Positions 61,127 to 64,000 of a stretch of DNA of 64,000 nucleotides are shown here, in pieces; position 1 is the first letter of the stretch, and every line of letters starts with the position of its first letter. The notes under the pieces were generated by a model. It was given only the letters and a program-made list of their open reading frames with translations, was not told the DNA's origin and did no database searches. Location: the NCBI RefSeq assembly GCF_029689925.1, contig NZ_CP121445.1, positions 306,001 to 370,000 of the forward strand, in the 5' to 3' direction. The position numbers were made by a program, and so were the translations under genes. This DNA comes from Anaerocolumna sp. AGMB13025. GTDB lineage: Bacteria; Bacillota; Clostridia; Lachnospirales; Lachnospiraceae.

Positions 61127-63160
61127 ATGGAGAAAAAGATTGTTATAGTCGGTGCTGGGTATTCCGGTATTCTGACTGCAAAGAAACTAGCAAAGAAATT
61201 TAAAAAGAACAATGATGTAAGTATTACCATCATTGACAAAAATCCTTTCCACACAATGCTTACTGAACTTCATGAAGTTGCAGCAAACCGTGTTGATGAG
61301 GATAGTATTAAGATTAGTCTGAAAAAAGTGTTTGCAGGTAGAAAAGTTGATGTAAAGCTTGATACTGTGACTTCCATAGATTTTAGCAAAAAGACGGTTG
61401 TAGGAGCAGGTACTTCTTATAAATACGATGTTTTAGTATTGGCAGCAGGTTCCAAGCCTACCTTTTATGGCGTTCCAGGCGCAGAGGAATATACCTTTAA
61501 GCTCTGGTCTTATGAAGACGCTGTATTATTAAAGGACCACATCCATAATACCTTCAGAAAAGCAGCCTGCGAGCCTAATGCAGAAGTAAGGAAGAAATTG
61601 CTTTCCTTCTATGTAGTAGGTGCTGGATTTACCGGTGTTGAGATGATTGGTGAATTAGCAGAATACGTACCAATACTTTGTGAAAAATATGAAATAAACA
61701 GACAGGAAGTTACTATGGTCAATGTTGACGGTTTAAGCAGACCAATTCCTAACCTGCCTGAAAAATTATCTAACAAAGTTGCAAAACGTATGAACAAAAT
61801 GGGTATTGAACTTATCATGAATGCTACGGTTAGTGCTGTAGGAACCGATTTTATCGAGTTAAAGCAGAATGACAAGGTACTTCATAACACGGCCGGAACT
61901 GTTATTTGGGCTGCCGGAATCCAAAGCGCAGATGTAACCCAGGAAGCAGGAAAAACTCTTGAACTTACAAGAGGCGGACGTATTCAGGTAGATACTTATC
62001 TGCGCTCCGTAAAAGATGAGAATGTGTACATTACCGGTGATAACATGTTTTATATCCCGGAAGGGGAAGAACGTCCCGTTCCTCAGATGGTTGAAAATTG
62101 TGAACAATGTGCTGATGTAGCAGCCCATAACATTGCCTGTGCGATTACCGGACAAGGTAGTATGGAAGTTTATAAACCTTCTTTCCACGGTGTAATGGTT
62201 TGCATCGGCGGACGTTATGGTGTGGCTCATGTTGGACTTCCGAATCATTTCTTTAGCCTGCCCTCCTTCTTTGCAATGTTTGCAAAGCATTTTATTAATA
62301 TTATCTATTTTATCCAGGTACTTGGCTGGAACAAGATATTCAGTTATATAAAGCACGAATTCTTTACGGTTCGTAATTGCAGAAGTTTTGTGGGAGGTCA
62401 TTTCTCCAACCGCACACCTAGCTTTTTATTAATGCCTTTAAGAGTATGGCTTGGCGCAGTCTGGGTATATGAAGGTGTTATGAAGATAGTAGAAGGCTGG
62501 TTTAAAGGACCAAAGCTTACTGGCTTCTTTGGCGGAGCAAATTCCTGGTATAACAGTATTCTTAATATAACCACCAGTACGCCTGGCGGAACTGATGCGG
62601 TATCTAGTGCGACAGCAGCCGCAGCAACCCCTACCCCTGCAGTAGCCGATGCGGTAGCAAGTGCAACCGGAGCAGCAACGGATGCAGCTGGAGCAGTAGC
62701 CGATGCAATTGGTCAGGTATTAGTACATTTTAACTTTTTAAATATATTCAAAGTTATTTTCGTAAGCGGTAAAGATTTAGCAAGCTCCACTATCAGTGAT
62801 TTAGCATTTAAGTTAGACGTACCTGCAATGAACTGGTTTGTTAATACTTTTATTTTACCTCATGCAGCAGTTCAGACAGCAATGCAGATCTTCATCGTAC
62901 TTGCAGAAATTTTAATTGGTCTTGCTTTGATTGGCGGATTATTAACAACACCTGCAGCAGCATTATCACTGATACTTAATTTTATGTTTGTAACTACAAC
63001 TGGATTATATTTAAACACCTTCTGGATGATATTTGCCGGAGTGGCAGTATTAATCGGCGGAGGCAGAACTTTAGGTCTTGACTATTATGCAATGCCTGGA
63101 TTAAAAAAATTATGGAAGAGAATACCACTCGTAAGAAAGTTGTATATTTATAATGATTAA
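61127..63160 (+). CDS. Type II NADH dehydrogenase-like flavoprotein fused to a DoxX-like membrane domain
   Basis: 677 residues from the ATG at 61127 (AAAGGAGAAGAA before it; the TTG at 61109 overlaps that site). The N-terminal ~400 residues are a pyridine-nucleotide:disulfide-type oxidoreductase with FAD motif IVIVGAGYSGILTAKKL, NAD motif FYVVGAGFTGVEMIGEL and VYITGDN, as in NDH-2. After ~residue 425 come membrane segments of DoxX type (PLRVWLGAVWVYEGVMKIVE), split by an Ala/Thr-rich linker (~490-535). It probably passes NADH electrons to a membrane quinone. It overlaps the polyprenyl synthase gene by 8 nt. Confidence 0.88.
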   Translation: MEKKIVIVGAGYSGILTAKKLAKKFKKNNDVSITIIDKNPFHTMLTELHEVAANRVDEDSIKISLKKVFAGRKVDVKLDTVTSIDFSKKTVVGAGTSYKYDVLVLAAGSKPTFYGVPGAEEYTFKLWSYEDAVLLKDHIHNTFRKAACEPNAEVRKKLLSFYVVGAGFTGVEMIGELAEYVPILCEKYEINRQEVTMVNVDGLSRPIPNLPEKLSNKVAKRMNKMGIELIMNATVSAVGTDFIELKQNDKVLHNTAGTVIWAAGIQSADVTQEAGKTLELTRGGRIQVDTYLRSVKDENVYITGDNMFYIPEGEERPVPQMVENCEQCADVAAHNIACAITGQGSMEVYKPSFHGVMVCIGGRYGVAHVGLPNHFFSLPSFFAMFAKHFINIIYFIQVLGWNKIFSYIKHEFFTVRNCRSFVGGHFSNRTPSFLLMPLRVWLGAVWVYEGVMKIVEGWFKGPKLTGFFGGANSWYNSILNITTSTPGGTDAVSSATAAAATPTPAVADAVASATGAATDAAGAVADAIGQVLVHFNFLNIFKVIFVSGKDLASSTISDLAFKLDVPAMNWFVNTFILPHAAVQTAMQIFIVLAEILIGLALIGGLLTTPAAALSLILNFMFVTTTGLYLNTFWMIFAGVAVLIGGGRTLGLDYYAMPGLKKLWKRIPLVRKLYIYND

Positions 63161-64000
63161 TGATAAAACAAAAGTGAATGACAAGATTGAATTGATAGGA
63201 TTTGATAAGGCAATCGAGTTGGTGAAAGAGGTCTCGGATAACACCCTGGCCAAAGCACCGCTTATAATTCGCAGTTATACCAAGCATCTGATGGCTTCCC
63301 ATGGCAAGTTTATCCGCGCCAGGTCAGTCATTATATGCGCGGAGGATAAAGACGGCTTCGTAAATCCTAATGCCGTTAAGATTGCCGCAGCGATTGAAAT
63401 TCTTCATCTTGCTACCTTAGTGCATGATGATGTAATTGATAACGCTGATTTAAGACGTGGCGAAGTTACCTTACAGAAAAAGTACGGAAAAAGAACTGCA
63501 GTTATATGCGGTGACTATCTTTTGTGTACGGCACTTAATCTGGCGGCTTCCATATCCGATAAAAAGGATTATCTGGACATCGATATGCCGGATTATATGG
63601 GTAAAGTCTGTTTGGGCGAGTTAAATCAGCACGTTAATAATGCCAATATTAATTTATCGGTTTACCAGTACTTAAAGATTATTTCAGGAAAAACCGCTGC
63701 TCTTTTCGAGGCTTCTTTCCATGCCGGTGCTGTTTTTTCAAAAAGCAGCAAGGAAGAATGCAAGAGATATAAACAATTGGGGTATTATATTGGTATGATC
63801 TTTCAGCTGACGGATGACTGTATTGATTTTGAAGATACAAAAGAGTCAGCGAAGAAGCCGGTACAGTCGGATTATGAGCAGGGAGTTATAACGCTGCCCC
63901 TTATCCATGCATTAAAAAACATCAGCAGTTTTAATGAGAAAGCCATAAACGATGGAGTTTCCCGAGCTGAAATCAATGAAGCGGTAAAAACAAGCGGTGG
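63153..64000 (+). CDS. Polyprenyl diphosphate synthase, 5' part (runs off window)
   Basis: The first 282 codons are visible, from an ATG overlapping the NDH-2 stop region; the end lies outside. The trans-isoprenyl synthase motifs are clear: HGKFIRARSVI (the G-K-x-x-R region), first Asp-rich motif LVHDDVIDNADLRRG (DDxxD), GDYLLCTALNLA, and second Asp-rich motif FQLTDDCIDF. It extends isoprenoid chains, most likely for a (demethyl)menaquinone side chain given the NDH-2 neighbour; other polyprenols are possible. Translational coupling to NDH-2 suggests one pathway. Confidence 0.9.
   Translation, partial: MINDKTKVNDKIELIGFDKAIELVKEVSDNTLAKAPLIIRSYTKHLMASHGKFIRARSVIICAEDKDGFVNPNAVKIAAAIEILHLATLVHDDVIDNADLRRGEVTLQKKYGKRTAVICGDYLLCTALNLAASISDKKDYLDIDMPDYMGKVCLGELNQHVNNANINLSVYQYLKIISGKTAALFEASFHAGAVFSKSSKEECKRYKQLGYYIGMIFQLTDDCIDFEDTKESAKKPVQSDYEQGVITLPLIHALKNISSFNEKAINDGVSRAEINEAVKTSG

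Noticed and set aside
1..64000. tRNA, rRNA or tmRNA genes
   Set aside because: Intergenic stretches were read for cloverleaf-like arms and conserved T-loop sequence; none was found by eye, though this is not a substitute for a covariance search.

Overview
The window looks like a low-GC, Gram-positive, spore-forming anaerobe of the class Clostridia, most like the Lachnospiraceae (Anaerocolumna/Lachnoclostridium type). The grounds are AT-rich DNA with strong GGAGG ribosome sites, Firmicute synteny (gdpP-rplI-dnaB; sua5-ywlE-rpiB), sporulation genes (SpoIIID, CwlD, a YwmB-like protein, a probable spore-surface protein), small ferredoxins and rubrerythrin-like proteins. This placement comes from reading the sequence, not from a database search. 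I saw no rRNA, tRNA or CRISPR array.

Layout. 1-6 kb: the 3' part of an FtsX-type permease, two secreted proteins, a LytTR regulator and two GNAT acetyltransferases, followed by a 16-unit 13-bp tandem repeat. 6.5-10.5 kb: gdpP-rplI-dnaB. 11-16.5 kb: a MerR regulator, a small 2[4Fe-4S] ferredoxin, a DUF1858 protein and a three-gene ABC exporter. 16.5-25.2 kb: mecA, a Hanks-type kinase fused to an atypical MinD-like domain plus a second MinD-like protein, a GH18 hydrolase, cwlD, and sua5-ywlE-rpiB. 25-37 kb: GNAT, YwmB-like, a Pro-rich repeat protein, methyltransferase, a large anchored protein with a C39-like end, M29 aminopeptidase, Xre, GT2 and PAP2. 37-46.4 kb: dtd, a secreted protein, cysK, NusG-domain-II and FMN-binding proteins, thioesterase, a SpoIIID paralogue, an APC permease and a ferritin-like protein. 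61-64 kb: an NDH-2/DoxX fusion and a polyprenyl diphosphate synthase that runs off the end.

Main discovery. A second spoIIID gene is cut in two. Its first 39-41 codons lie at 46673-46819 and its last ~50 codons lie, in the same orientation and reading phase, at 60510-60686. Between them are ~13.74 kb carrying a large serine recombinase. Both break points contain TACATAAAGA. Joining there restores an uninterrupted 89-codon SpoIIID with the expected VHKDVTER sequence. The reciprocal (circle) junction has 7-bp inverted arms, AACGTTC and GAACGTT, centred on the CA of TACATA, as expected of a serine-integrase attP. This is the architecture of the sigK skin element, applied to the regulator that acts upstream of sigK. 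The element carries a DUF3791-DUF3990-DUF3791 toxin-like module, recQ, corA, a purine permease, a DHFR-like protein, a GntR-ABC module, a small possible directionality factor, the recombinase, an Xre regulator and a PocR-HD-GYP protein.

Other structure. A family of ~283-bp palindromes (10888, 25208, 52761) has arms that differ between copies but stay self-complementary, with a near-constant centre. A shorter relative lies at 26387. Two further repeat regions, at 39.4 and 46.4 kb, share another hairpin core.
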